Below, in pieces: positions 40,702 to 49,759 of a stretch of 64,000 nt of DNA (position 1 is its first letter; each line of letters starts with the position of its first letter). The stretch is from Acidisoma cellulosilyticum. Its GTDB lineage: Bacteria > Pseudomonadota > Alphaproteobacteria > Acetobacterales > Acetobacteraceae. The position numbers and the translations under genes are program-made. The notes below the pieces were generated by a model. The model did not search any database. It saw only the letters and a list, made by a program, of their open reading frames with translations, and had not been told where the DNA came from. The DNA is taken from contig NZ_JAESVA010000001.1 in NCBI RefSeq assembly GCF_020621385.1, positions 434,001-498,000 of the forward strand. The letters are read 5' to 3'.

Positions 40702-43503
40702 TCAGGCGGCGTCGACCTTCGGCCGGCTGCGGGCGAAGCTTTCGGCGTCGGGTTCGGTCGGCGCCGAGGTATCGCCCGAAGCCAGCGCCCGCAAAATCGC
40801 GTGACGCAGATTTTCAAGCTTGCGCTCGTTCTGAACCTTCAGACCGAAAACATCCTTGATATAGAAAACGTCGATCGCGCGGACGCCGTAGGTGCTGACA
40901 TGGGCGGAAGCGATCTGCATGCCCTGCCCGGTGATCGCCGCCGTCACATCATGCAGCAGCCCGGGCCGATCGCGCCCATTCACCTCCACCACCGTATGGG
41001 TATTGGAGGCGTGATTATCGATGACAACGCGCGGCGGCACATGGATCGCGCGCATGCGCTGGCCCAGCAGCGCGTCCGACAGGCCGCGGATCTCATTTTC
41101 CATGCGCAGGCTACCGGCCAGCGCTTGTTCGATGAGCACGGACAGGCGGGCCAGGCGTTGGGGCGAGGCAAAGATGCCGCCATTCGCGTCCTGGATCCAG
41201 AAGGTATCCAGCGCCATGCCGTTGGTCAGCGTATGGATGCGCGCGTCGACGATGGACGCGCCGGCAATGGCGAGCGCTCCGGCAATCCGGCTAAACAGAC
41301 CGGCATGGTCGGCCGCATAGACGGTGACTTCTGTCACCGCGCGATTGTGCAGCACTTCATGCTGGACGCTGAGCGGCGCCTGCCGGTGGCTGGCGTCACG
41401 GATGACGCGACCGTGACGCTCATGCGTCGCGGGATCGAAGCTCAGCCAATAGGCCGGATAGCCGAGATCGAGGAAGCTCGCGATATCCTCGGCCGTCCAA
41501 TCGCTCAGCCGCTCGGCGGCAGCCTCCTTGGCGCGGGCCACGCGCACGTCCCGCTCGGTCGTGGCCAGACCGCCGGCCAGCACTTCCGCGACGCGGGTAT
41601 AAAGCTCGCGCAGCAGCGTCGCCTTCCAGCCGTTCCAGACTTTGGGCGAAACCGCGCGCATATCGGCGACGGTCAGGACAAGGAGCAGCTTGAGACGTTC
41701 CGGCGACTGCACGGTATCGACAAGATCCAGAATGGTCTTGGGATCGTCGATATCGCGCTTGAAGGCGGTCTGGCTGAGCAGCAGGTGATGCAGCACCAGC
41801 CAGGAGACCATTTCGGTCTCCTCCGCCGACAGGCCCAGCATGGGACAGATATTGAGGGCGATTTCCGCGCCCAGCACCGAATGATCGCCGCCACGACCCT
41901 TGGCGATGTCATGCAGCAGCACGGCGGTATAAAGCGCGCGGCGGGATTGCAGGTGATCGACAAGGCTGGACGCGACGGGGGCTGCTTCCGTCAGTTCACC
42001 GCGTTCCAGAGAGGCGACGACACGCAGGGCCTCGATCGTATGCTCATCGACCGTGAAGACATGGTAAGTGTCGAACTGCATCTGGCCGACGATGCGCGCC
42101 CAGTCCGGCACGAGACGGCTGAGAATCCCGGTCTCGTTCATCAGCGACAGCCAGCGCGCCCCGTCCGACCGTCCGGTCTCACCGTCCTTGCCGCACAGCA
42201 GATCCATGAAGATCGCCATGGCCTGCGGATCGCGCCGCAGCTGGATGGTGGTCCGCTCGTTACGGATCATGGAACGCAGCGCCAGCGGATGGATGCGCAA
42301 ATGCCGGTCACGCGCGAATTGCATGATCTTGAGCATGATGATCGGCGTTTTGGCGGCCGCATCGATATCGGTGCAGAGAAGCTGCCCGTCGGCCAGGATC
42401 ACGCCTGCCTGCAGCAGAATCTGGTCGGTGGGTGCCACCACGGCCGGTGACCCACGGGCGACGCGGACGAGTTCCGGCTCCAGCACATGGGTGAGACGCG
42501 CGACGTCGCGGGCGGTCAGGAAGTAGTGGCGCATGAAGCGCTCCACACCGTCCTGAACGCCGTGCCGCGTATAGCCCATGCGCGCACCGACGATGGGCTG
42601 CAGATCGAAGGTCAACCGTTCTTCCGGGCGCCCAGCGACGTAATGAAGATGGAAACGGACGGTCCAGAGGAAATCCTGCGCACGGCGGAAGTGGCGCGCT
42701 TCCCGCAAGGTGAGCATGGGACCGTAGGGGCCATCGATCGACAGCAGATCGTCGACGTCAGCGATGTCATAGACGTAATTGGCGACCCAATGGAGGTAGT
42801 GCAGGTCGCGCATCGCGCCCCGGCCTTCCTTGACATTCGGCTCGACCAGGAAGGGGCTGTCACCGTAGCGGCGATGCCGGGCAGCGCGTTCCGCCTGCTT
42901 CACGCGAATGAACTCGGCCGCACCCAATTCCACGCATTGCGCGCGGAAGCGACGGCGGAATTCCTCGAACAGGGGCATTTCGCCGACCAGACAGCGGGCG
43001 TCGAGCAGCGTGGTACGCACCGTCGCGTCGCTCCGCGCCTCGGTCAGGCATTCCTCGACCGACCGGGTAGCGTGACCGACCTTCAGACCCAGATCCCACA
43101 GGAAATAGAGCATGAACTCAACCGAAGCGAGGGTCTCTTCGGAAGGGTCAGCCTCGGTCAGGAACAGCAGATCGATATCGGAAAAAGGCGCCAGATAGCC
43201 GCGTCCATAGCCGCCGGTGGCCACGACCGTCATGCGGTCGGGCGCGTTCGGCCGGGCCACCGAACCGGTATAGTCCATCAGCGCGATGACGACCGCGTCC
43301 ATATGGTTGGCGAGTGCCGCCGCCGCCGTCAGGCCGGATAGTTCATCGCGCTCGAAGGCGAGCTGAAGCTGATGCTGGGTCCGGGACAGATGACGACGAA
43401 AGGCCGCCAGCGCCGCTTCGCGCGAAATGCTGCCGTCAGCGGCCGCGATTTCGGACAGGGCGTCGGTCAGGGTGGAGCTGGAAACGGTGTTATCGATGGA
43501 CAT
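40702..43503 (-). CDS. glnD: PII uridylyltransferase / uridylyl-removing enzyme
   Basis: Bifunctional nitrogen sensor that uridylylates PII (GlnB/GlnK) at low glutamine and removes UMP at high glutamine. It has 933 residues from the ATG at 43503, two bases after the mutS stop. Domains in order: nucleotidyltransferase with VATGGYGRGYLAPFSDIDLLF (about 110), a helical region, an HD domain with VLLHDIAKGRGGDHSVLG (about 530) followed by LVLHHLLLSQTAFKRDI, and two C-terminal ACT domains (VTVYAADHAGLFSRIAGALA, then VEVNGRDRPGLLHDVTAAI). All motifs are intact. Confidence 0.97.
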   Translation of the reverse strand: MSIDNTVSSSTLTDALSEIAAADGSISREAALAAFRRHLSRTQHQLQLAFERDELSGLTAAAALANHMDAVVIALMDYTGSVARPNAPDRMTVVATGGYGRGYLAPFSDIDLLFLTEADPSEETLASVEFMLYFLWDLGLKVGHATRSVEECLTEARSDATVRTTLLDARCLVGEMPLFEEFRRRFRAQCVELGAAEFIRVKQAERAARHRRYGDSPFLVEPNVKEGRGAMRDLHYLHWVANYVYDIADVDDLLSIDGPYGPMLTLREARHFRRAQDFLWTVRFHLHYVAGRPEERLTFDLQPIVGARMGYTRHGVQDGVERFMRHYFLTARDVARLTHVLEPELVRVARGSPAVVAPTDQILLQAGVILADGQLLCTDIDAAAKTPIIMLKIMQFARDRHLRIHPLALRSMIRNERTTIQLRRDPQAMAIFMDLLCGKDGETGRSDGARWLSLMNETGILSRLVPDWARIVGQMQFDTYHVFTVDEHTIEALRVVASLERGELTEAAPVASSLVDHLQSRRALYTAVLLHDIAKGRGGDHSVLGAEIALNICPMLGLSAEETEMVSWLVLHHLLLSQTAFKRDIDDPKTILDLVDTVQSPERLKLLLVLTVADMRAVSPKVWNGWKATLLRELYTRVAEVLAGGLATTERDVRVARAKEAAAERLSDWTAEDIASFLDLGYPAYWLSFDPATHERHGRVIRDASHRQAPLSVQHEVLHNRAVTEVTVYAADHAGLFSRIAGALAIAGASIVDARIHTLTNGMALDTFWIQDANGGIFASPQRLARLSVLIEQALAGSLRMENEIRGLSDALLGQRMRAIHVPPRVVIDNHASNTHTVVEVNGRDRPGLLHDVTAAITGQGMQIASAHVSTYGVRAIDVFYIKDVFGLKVQNERKLENLRHAILRALASGDTSAPTEPDAESFARSRPKVDAA

Positions 43504-43505
43504 TG

Positions 43506-46172
43506 TCACGATGCTAGAGAATCCGCGGCTGAGGCACCAGAAGCCAAATCCTTTAGGCGAAACAGCCAATCCAAAGCCTGGCGTGCGGTCAGCTGCTCAG
43601 GATCGATCTCGGCCAGCGCCTGACGCAGAAGATCCGCCTCAGGCTCCACGGCCAAGTCTGAACCGGGGGTGGCATCATGTTGCTGTTGCACCGCCGCAAA
43701 CAAGGGCAATTCGGCAGATTGCGTCAGCGGACCTGCTTTTTCGAGACTGGCGAGCAAGGCGCCCGCCCGCTTGACGACCGGCGCCGGCACGCCCGCGAGG
43801 GCCGCCACATGCACGCCCCAGCTTCGCCCTGCTGCCCCTTTGGTGACTTCGTGCAGGAAAATGACGCTGCCCTTCCAATCCTTCACCCGCATGGTCGCAG
43901 GCTGCACTTGGGGCATTATGCCTGACAATCGGGCCAATTCATGGAAATGCGTGGCAAAGATCGCACGGCAGCGCACCGTATTGTGCAATGCCTCCAGGAC
44001 TGCCCAAGCAATAGCCAGCCCGTCGAGCGTCGCGGTACCGCGGCCGATCTCATCCACCACGACCAGGCTGCGCGGACCGCCCTGGTGCAGAATGGCCGCC
44101 GTTTCCGTCATCTCGACCATGAAGGTCGACCGGCCACGGGCAAGATCGTCCGAGGCCCCGACGCGCGAGAACAAGCGATCGACCAGACCGATGGTGGCAG
44201 CGGCCGCCGGTACCGGCAGCCCAGCCTGGGCCAGGATGACGATCAAGGCATTCTGCCGCAGGAAAGTCGATTTACCGGCCATATTCGGGCCGGTCAGCAG
44301 CATCAGCCGCTGACCGGGCGAGAGCGCGCAATCATTGGGCACGAAGGGATTGCGCCCGGCGAGCGCTGCCTCGACCACTGGATGGCGACCGGCCTCGATC
44401 TGGAATTCCTCGCCCTCGGTCATCAAGGGACGCGACCAGCCCGTCTGCTCAGCAAGGCGCGCGGCGGCCTGCATTACGTCGAGCAAGGCCAGCGCCGCAG
44501 CACAGTCTGAAATGGCGTCGCGCGCCTGCATGACCGTCTCGACCAGACCGTCGAAGACGATCCGCTCCCGCGCGCCCGCGCGTTCGGCGGCGGCCGCGAT
44601 TTTCTGATCGAGTTCGGACAGTTCGGTGCTGGTGAAGCGTGCGCCGGAAGCCAAACCCTGGCGCAACACAAGCTCGGGCCTGTCGCGCAGCTTTTCGGAA
44701 GCCGTGGCCGGCACCTCGATCACATAGCCGAGCTGGGCGTGATGCTTGATCTTGAGATTGGGGACGCCGTAGCGCTCCGCATAGTCCAGCTGAACGCGCG
44801 CGAGGATCTGTCGCTGCTCGTCGCGCAGGCTGCGTTCCTCATCAAGCGCCGCATCGAAACCGGGCGCTATGGCACGGCCGTCTTCCAACCGCACCGGCAC
44901 CGGGTCCGTGAAGGCACCGACAAGGTATTGCCCGAGGTCAGGCAGCGCGCCCAGCGCCTGCCGTGCCGATTGCAGGATCGACGGCAGTTCGTCGGACATC
45001 AAAGCGCCGAGATTGGCCGCGACCGTCAGCCCTTGCCCGATCGCCGCGACATCGCGCGGACCCGCCTGGCCCAGCGCGACCCGGGCAAGCGCGCGGGCGA
45101 GATCAGGGGCCGCGCGCAGGCCGAGCCGCAATTCATCCGAGAGCGCGGTATGGGACAGCAGAAAATCCCAGCCGTCCTGGCGCGCGACGATCCCGCCGAG
45201 ATCGGCGAGTGGCGCATGCAGCCAGGCGCCGAGCAGGCGGCTGCCGCCGGGTGTGCTTGTCCGCCGGATGGAAGCGAGCAACGTATGCTGGCTGCGATCA
45301 CCCGCCCGCGTCTCGGTAATATCGAGGCTCACGCGTGTCGCCGCATCCATCGCCAGCACGCCGCGCTCCCCCTGCGGAGCAGGATGTGCCAAATGCGGCT
45401 GACGCCCGGCCTGAGTGAGGCGCAGATAGTCCAGCGCCATGGCGGCGGCCATCGCTTCCAGATCGGTGAAATTGCCGAAGGCATCGAGACTGGCGACATT
45501 GAAAGCCTGGGCCAGACGGGCGCGGGCATCCTCGGCCCGCGGCGGGGCGGGCGGCCAGTCGACACCGCGCTTGTCTTCCCAAGCGCCGAGCGGAATGGCG
45601 GCATCGGCCAGAATTTCAGCCGGAGCCAGACGGCCGAGTAGCGAGGCGAGATCGGCGCGCGATACCTGAGCCGTTTCGAACTGACCTGTCGAGATATCGA
45701 GCCAGGCCGCACCGATGAAAGCCGGCGCCTTTTCACGGCCGCGCGGTTTTTCGGCCTCGACCAGCGCCAGCAAAAGATTAGGCTGAGCCGCTTCCAGCAG
45801 CGCGTCTTCGGTCAGCGTGCCGGGGGTGATGATGCGTATCACTTCGCGCCGCAGCGGGGCCTTGCCGACACGTTTCTTGGGATCTTCCGTCTGCTCGGCC
45901 AAGGCAACGCGGAAACCGCGCCGGATCAGCCTGGCGAGATAGGCATCGCGCGCGTGGACGGGCACACCGCACATCGGGATGGGCTGGCCGCCATGCTCCC
46001 CACGCGCCGTCAGCGCGATATCGAGCGCCGCCGCGGCCGCCTGCGCATCGGCGAAAAACAGCTCATAGAAATCGCCCATCCGAAAAAAGAGCAAGGCATT
46101 GGGATGGTCCGCCTTCATGGCGAACCATTGGGCCATCGAAGGGGTCGCGCCGGCGGCACTCGGTATCTGCAT
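43506..46172 (-). CDS. mutS: DNA mismatch repair protein MutS
   Basis: Mismatch recognition ATPase, 888 residues. The mismatch-binding domain I has FFRMGDFYELFFADA with the Phe-x-Glu that stacks on the mispair. Walker A is LTGPNMAGKSTFLRQ in the ATPase, with VVVDEIGRGTATLDGLAIAW as Walker B/signature and FATHFHELARL after it. The C-terminal tail is short. It overlaps no neighbour and leads the mutS-glnD unit (two bases between stop and start), an order common in alphaproteobacteria. Upstream is a long AT-rich gap. Confidence 0.97.
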   Translation of the reverse strand: MQIPSAAGATPSMAQWFAMKADHPNALLFFRMGDFYELFFADAQAAAAALDIALTARGEHGGQPIPMCGVPVHARDAYLARLIRRGFRVALAEQTEDPKKRVGKAPLRREVIRIITPGTLTEDALLEAAQPNLLLALVEAEKPRGREKAPAFIGAAWLDISTGQFETAQVSRADLASLLGRLAPAEILADAAIPLGAWEDKRGVDWPPAPPRAEDARARLAQAFNVASLDAFGNFTDLEAMAAAMALDYLRLTQAGRQPHLAHPAPQGERGVLAMDAATRVSLDITETRAGDRSQHTLLASIRRTSTPGGSRLLGAWLHAPLADLGGIVARQDGWDFLLSHTALSDELRLGLRAAPDLARALARVALGQAGPRDVAAIGQGLTVAANLGALMSDELPSILQSARQALGALPDLGQYLVGAFTDPVPVRLEDGRAIAPGFDAALDEERSLRDEQRQILARVQLDYAERYGVPNLKIKHHAQLGYVIEVPATASEKLRDRPELVLRQGLASGARFTSTELSELDQKIAAAAERAGARERIVFDGLVETVMQARDAISDCAAALALLDVMQAAARLAEQTGWSRPLMTEGEEFQIEAGRHPVVEAALAGRNPFVPNDCALSPGQRLMLLTGPNMAGKSTFLRQNALIVILAQAGLPVPAAAATIGLVDRLFSRVGASDDLARGRSTFMVEMTETAAILHQGGPRSLVVVDEIGRGTATLDGLAIAWAVLEALHNTVRCRAIFATHFHELARLSGIMPQVQPATMRVKDWKGSVIFLHEVTKGAAGRSWGVHVAALAGVPAPVVKRAGALLASLEKAGPLTQSAELPLFAAVQQQHDATPGSDLAVEPEADLLRQALAEIDPEQLTARQALDWLFRLKDLASGASAADSLAS

Positions 46173-46616
46173 AGATACTCTGTAGCCAGCCTGTCCTTAT
46201 GGCGGAAGAGCTCTGGCAGGGACCTAGCCTTGCCCAAGGCTGCAGCGAGGACCGGGTAGCCAACACAGCTCGTTTGGCGCACAAAAGCAAAGGGCAAAAA
46301 TTAAAAAACAAAACTGCAATGCGCCCGCAGCAATTCTTGCATTAATTCCAGCAACGACTAGTACATTTTTCTTCCATGCTGACAAAAATAAAAATTATAG
46401 GGCAATTGCTCGCGCGTGGATCATCCAAATTGATTAGTTTGTTATAAAAACCTTGAAACTTTTAGAATTTACCATAATTTTAAATCGAATACGAAACATA
46501 ATATTGTCGGCCTTTAGAAAAAAGTTAGAGTATGGCTAATGAACATGTATTTATTATCTCACCTCAACTAGCCAGACATCTATCCCCCTCCCTTTAAGCT
46601 AAGGCGAAGACGCAAG
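46173..46616. other. AT-rich gene-free stretch between mutS and the Hint-domain gene
   Basis: A 444-base region without a supportable gene. Base composition falls sharply from about 46300 on; the 60 bases at 46441-46500 hold only 13 G or C, against a clearly GC-rich background. It carries divergent upstream regions for mutS (left) and the Hint protein (right). Several AT-rich -10-like hexamers exist, so no single promoter can be chosen. Such a dip may mark silenced or imported DNA, or a regulated promoter. Confidence 0.6.
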
Positions 46617-47756
46617 ATGGGCGCGAGCTTTTGCGGTGGCACGCGAATACTGACAACACGCGGGCGGGTCCGGGTCGAAAAACTGCGCCTGACCGACCAG
46701 GTTCTGACGTTGCAGCACGGCATCCTGCCGATCCGCTGGATCGGCCAGCGCGTCTATGGCCGGCACTTTGCTCGCCTCAGCCCGAACAGCATTCCCGTTA
46801 AAATCCAAGCACATGCGATCGATGATGGGGTGCCGTCGCGCGACCTTTTTCTGTCGCCGCTGCATAATCTGTTTATCGACGGCATCCTGGTCCCGGCCGA
46901 GACCCTGCTGAACGGCAGCACCATCACCCGCTGCGAGGAGATGGACCCGATCGCCTACTACAATATCGAAATGCCGGTTCACGCCGTGGTGCTGGCCGAA
47001 GATATGCCCGCAGAGAGCTATATCGACCGTGGCGACCGCGCGATGTTCATGAATTCAACCTCCTCCGGCGTCAGGGATGAGATGCCCAGCCAAGGCTGGA
47101 AAACCTGTGCGCCCATCCTTCAGTCTGGCCCTTTGGTTGACCGTATCCGCGCGCGCATCGCGCTGCGCGCCGGCATAACGGAGCCCGAAATTATGGAACG
47201 CCCGCAAGGCGGACCTTTGTCGGGCAAGGTGGAATGGGTCGATCGGGCGGTCTTGTCCGGCTGGGCTTGGCTGCCCGATCACCCTGATGTGCCGGTCGTG
47301 CTGGAGGTGATGGACAAGGGGACGATCGTCGCCGTTACGGTCGCGGACCAGTTTCGCAGCGATCTGCGACGCGCCGGTATCGGCAACGGCCATCATGCCT
47401 TTCATGTGGAGTTGCCTCGGCCACTCGATCCGCGCGAGCCGCACGAGTTGACAGTGCGACGTGCGGCTGATGGGAAAACCCTCAATGGTTGCCCGTTCAG
47501 CTTCTCCGCAATTGCGCCGTCCAGCGCGCTGACCGATCTCGATCTTGCCGCCATGATCGAAGAGGCCGATCTGCCCGAGACGTTGCGTGTGTTGGAATGG
47601 CTGGAACGCCAAGCCGTGAAACTGCATGCGCGCATGGTCGCGATAGACCCCGCAAATTCCACGACCGCGCCCGAGACCGTGATAACCCGTAACCGCCCTG
47701 GCCCGCGTCCCCGTCCGGTGCCTCGGCTGAGCGGCTCCAAACTCGCCCGTATGTAA
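46617..47756 (+). CDS. Hint-domain protein with C-terminal recurrent domain
   Basis: A 379-residue protein. The N-terminal 170 residues form a Hint (Hedgehog/intein) domain of the bacterial Hint_2 type: SFCGGTRILTTRGRVRVEKL with the conserved cysteine at position 6, then LPIRWIGQRV, LSPLHNLFIDGILVPAETLL and NGSTITR near the self-cleavage core. Adhesin-like passenger sequence usually precedes it but is absent: the protein starts directly at the Hint core. The C-terminal part (about 200-300: VEWVDRAVLSGWAWLPDHPD.. GIGNGHHAFHVELPR) resembles a domain seen with glycosyltransferases. The AT-rich upstream region is unusual. Role unknown. Confidence 0.85.
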   Translation: MGASFCGGTRILTTRGRVRVEKLRLTDQVLTLQHGILPIRWIGQRVYGRHFARLSPNSIPVKIQAHAIDDGVPSRDLFLSPLHNLFIDGILVPAETLLNGSTITRCEEMDPIAYYNIEMPVHAVVLAEDMPAESYIDRGDRAMFMNSTSSGVRDEMPSQGWKTCAPILQSGPLVDRIRARIALRAGITEPEIMERPQGGPLSGKVEWVDRAVLSGWAWLPDHPDVPVVLEVMDKGTIVAVTVADQFRSDLRRAGIGNGHHAFHVELPRPLDPREPHELTVRRAADGKTLNGCPFSFSAIAPSSALTDLDLAAMIEEADLPETLRVLEWLERQAVKLHARMVAIDPANSTTAPETVITRNRPGPRPRPVPRLSGSKLARM

Positions 47757-47842
47757 CGGCCACACGGTCGCCAGCGCTGTCACGCTGGGCTATGCATCGT
47801 GAGCCGGACAACAACCGGTTTGCATTGAGGCAGGGTGAGACA

Positions 47843-48745
47843 ATGGCAGGTATCCCGACTTTCGCGACCGGTCCCGGTTTTCTCGGACGCAGCATCGCGG
47901 GCGTGGGGCCCAGCTTTACGGTCGCTGGCATTCCGCTCGATATCGGCGTCACCAATCGCGCCGGCGCGCGCTCCGGCCCGGGCGCCATCCGCCAGGCAAG
48001 CCGCATGCTGGTGGACGGTGAGCATCCTTATTTTTGGACCGATGTGAATGCCATGCCCATCGCTGATCTGGGCGAGTTTGAGATCGCACTCGGCGACCTG
48101 CCGAAAAGCCTGGCGCTGATCGAAAAGCAGGCGGCCGATATTCCGCATCTTCTCGCCATGGGCGGTGAGCACGGCATCACGCTGCCGCTGCTGCGCGCAT
48201 TGCGCAAGCGCCTCGGCGAGCCGCTCAGCCTCATCCATTTCGACGCCCATGTTGATACCTGGGACGATAATTTTGGCCAGGTCTATGGCCATGGCTCGGT
48301 CTTCTACCACGCCATCAACGAGGGTCTGGTCGATCCGCATCGGATGATCCAGATCGGCATCCGCTCCCCGGTCCAGCGCGATGTCTGGGATTGGACGATC
48401 GGTCAGGGTGTCACCATCCTCTCCGCCCAGGATGTGCATGAGATGGGGGTCGCGGCGGTCGCGAAGCGGGCCATCGCGGTCGCAGGCCAAGACCGTCCCA
48501 CCTATCTGACCTATGACGTCGATTGCCTGGACCCGGCCTTCGCCCCTGGCACTGGCACGCCGGAGATCGGCGGTCTCGCCTCCTGGCAGACCCAGGCCAT
48601 CATCCGCCGCTTCACCGAAATCTTCTTCGTCGGCATGGATGTGGTCGAGGTTCTGCCCGCCCATGACGTGAGCGAGATCACCGCCCTCGCGGCCGCGACC
48701 GTGATGTGGGAATACCTCGCCCTTCTTGGCCGCGCGCAGGCCTGA
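47843..48745 (+). CDS. Agmatinase-type ureohydrolase (arginase family)
   Basis: A 300-residue binuclear manganese hydrolase that removes urea from a guanidino compound, probably agmatine to putrescine. Metal ligands are complete: LLAMGGEHGITLP, SLIHFDAHVDTWDDN and LTYDVDCLDPAFAPGTGTPE, the last typical of agmatinases; GMDVVEVLPAHD follows. Guanidinobutyrase or another ureohydrolase is possible. The start at 47843 with AGGGTGAG is preferred over 47792. It is followed after nine bases by a P1-family peptidase, so the two probably share a transcript. No arginine decarboxylase gene is in the window. Confidence 0.88.
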   Translation: MAGIPTFATGPGFLGRSIAGVGPSFTVAGIPLDIGVTNRAGARSGPGAIRQASRMLVDGEHPYFWTDVNAMPIADLGEFEIALGDLPKSLALIEKQAADIPHLLAMGGEHGITLPLLRALRKRLGEPLSLIHFDAHVDTWDDNFGQVYGHGSVFYHAINEGLVDPHRMIQIGIRSPVQRDVWDWTIGQGVTILSAQDVHEMGVAAVAKRAIAVAGQDRPTYLTYDVDCLDPAFAPGTGTPEIGGLASWQTQAIIRRFTEIFFVGMDVVEVLPAHDVSEITALAAATVMWEYLALLGRAQA

Positions 48746-48754
48746 GCGCGCATC

Positions 48755-49759
48755 ATGCTCAATCTGCTGACCGATATTCCCGGGCTGATCGTCGGTCACG
48801 CGACCGACCTCGCCCTTGGCTCAGGCGTGACGGCCATCCTGTTCGACGAGCCCGCAACCGCGTCCGTCAGCATTCTGGGCGGCGCGCCCGGCAGCCGGGA
48901 TACGGCGCTGCTGGAGCCTGAGATGACGGCCCTCAGGGTCGACGGTTTCGCGCTTGGCGGCGGATCCTGCTTCGGGCTTGATGCGGCCGGCGGTGTGCAA
49001 GCCTGGGCGCGGGAGCAGAAGCGGGGCGCCGTCTTCGGCGGCGTACAAGTGCCCGTGATCCCGCAGGCGATCGTCTTCGATCTCACCAATGGCGGCAACA
49101 AGGATTGGGGCCGGTTTTCGCCCTATCGCGAGATGGGCTATGCGGCGTGCGAGGCCGCGACCCGTGGCGCTTTCGCCCTTGGCACGGTCGGCGGTGGCAC
49201 GGGTGCCACGACACCGCTCGTCAAAGGCGGCCTTGGCTCGGCCAGCGCCGAGACCCGCGCCGGTTACCGGGTCGCTGCCATCACGATCGCCAATCCGGTC
49301 GGCAATCCGCTGGTGGGCAAAGGCCCGCATTTCTGGGCCGCCCCTTTCGAACAAGGGGATGAATTCGGGGCACAGGGTTTTCCGGCCCATCCGCTTTCGG
49401 TCGAAGATCTGAAACTGCGGGCCAAGGGTATTCAGGACGAGGTCGATCCACCGACCGCGACCAGCATCGGGCTCATCGTGACGGACGCCCCGCTGTCCAA
49501 GGCGCAGGCCAAGCGGCTAGCGATCGCGGCGCAGGACGGCTTGGCCCGTGCGGTTCACGGCGCTCACTTGCCCTTCGACGGGGATACGATGTTCGCGGCC
49601 GCCACCGGACAAGGCGAAGCGGTGACGCCGCAGGTGCTGACCTTGCTATGCCATGCCGCCATGATGGTGACCGCCCGGTCCATCGCCCGCGGCGTGTACC
49701 AGGCGACCGCCCTGCCCTATCCTGGTGCCCTGCCGAGTTGGCGCGACCTGTTCAGGTAA
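48755..49759 (+). CDS. P1-family peptidase (DmpA/NylC-type Ntn hydrolase)
   Basis: A 334-residue enzyme of family S58, which self-cleaves and then hydrolyses peptides or amides from the N-terminus. Family marks are TDIPGLIVGHATD at the start, GFALGGGSCFGLDAAGGV, TVGGGTGATTPLVKGGLGS and GLARAVHGAHLPFDGDTMFA. The nucleophile is expected at T236/S237 in TATSIGL; related enzymes have Asn before it, here an Ala (A235), which may affect self-processing. It follows the ureohydrolase gene by nine bases, and its stop overlaps the convergent amidase by eight. A nylon-oligomer-hydrolase-like role is only a family analogy. Confidence 0.88.
   Translation: MLNLLTDIPGLIVGHATDLALGSGVTAILFDEPATASVSILGGAPGSRDTALLEPEMTALRVDGFALGGGSCFGLDAAGGVQAWAREQKRGAVFGGVQVPVIPQAIVFDLTNGGNKDWGRFSPYREMGYAACEAATRGAFALGTVGGGTGATTPLVKGGLGSASAETRAGYRVAAITIANPVGNPLVGKGPHFWAAPFEQGDEFGAQGFPAHPLSVEDLKLRAKGIQDEVDPPTATSIGLIVTDAPLSKAQAKRLAIAAQDGLARAVHGAHLPFDGDTMFAAATGQGEAVTPQVLTLLCHAAMMVTARSIARGVYQATALPYPGALPSWRDLFR

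Noticed and set aside
40147-42450. A 767-codon open frame on the plus strand across glnD
   Set aside because: It is antisense to intact glnD domains and shows the composition of a shadow frame.
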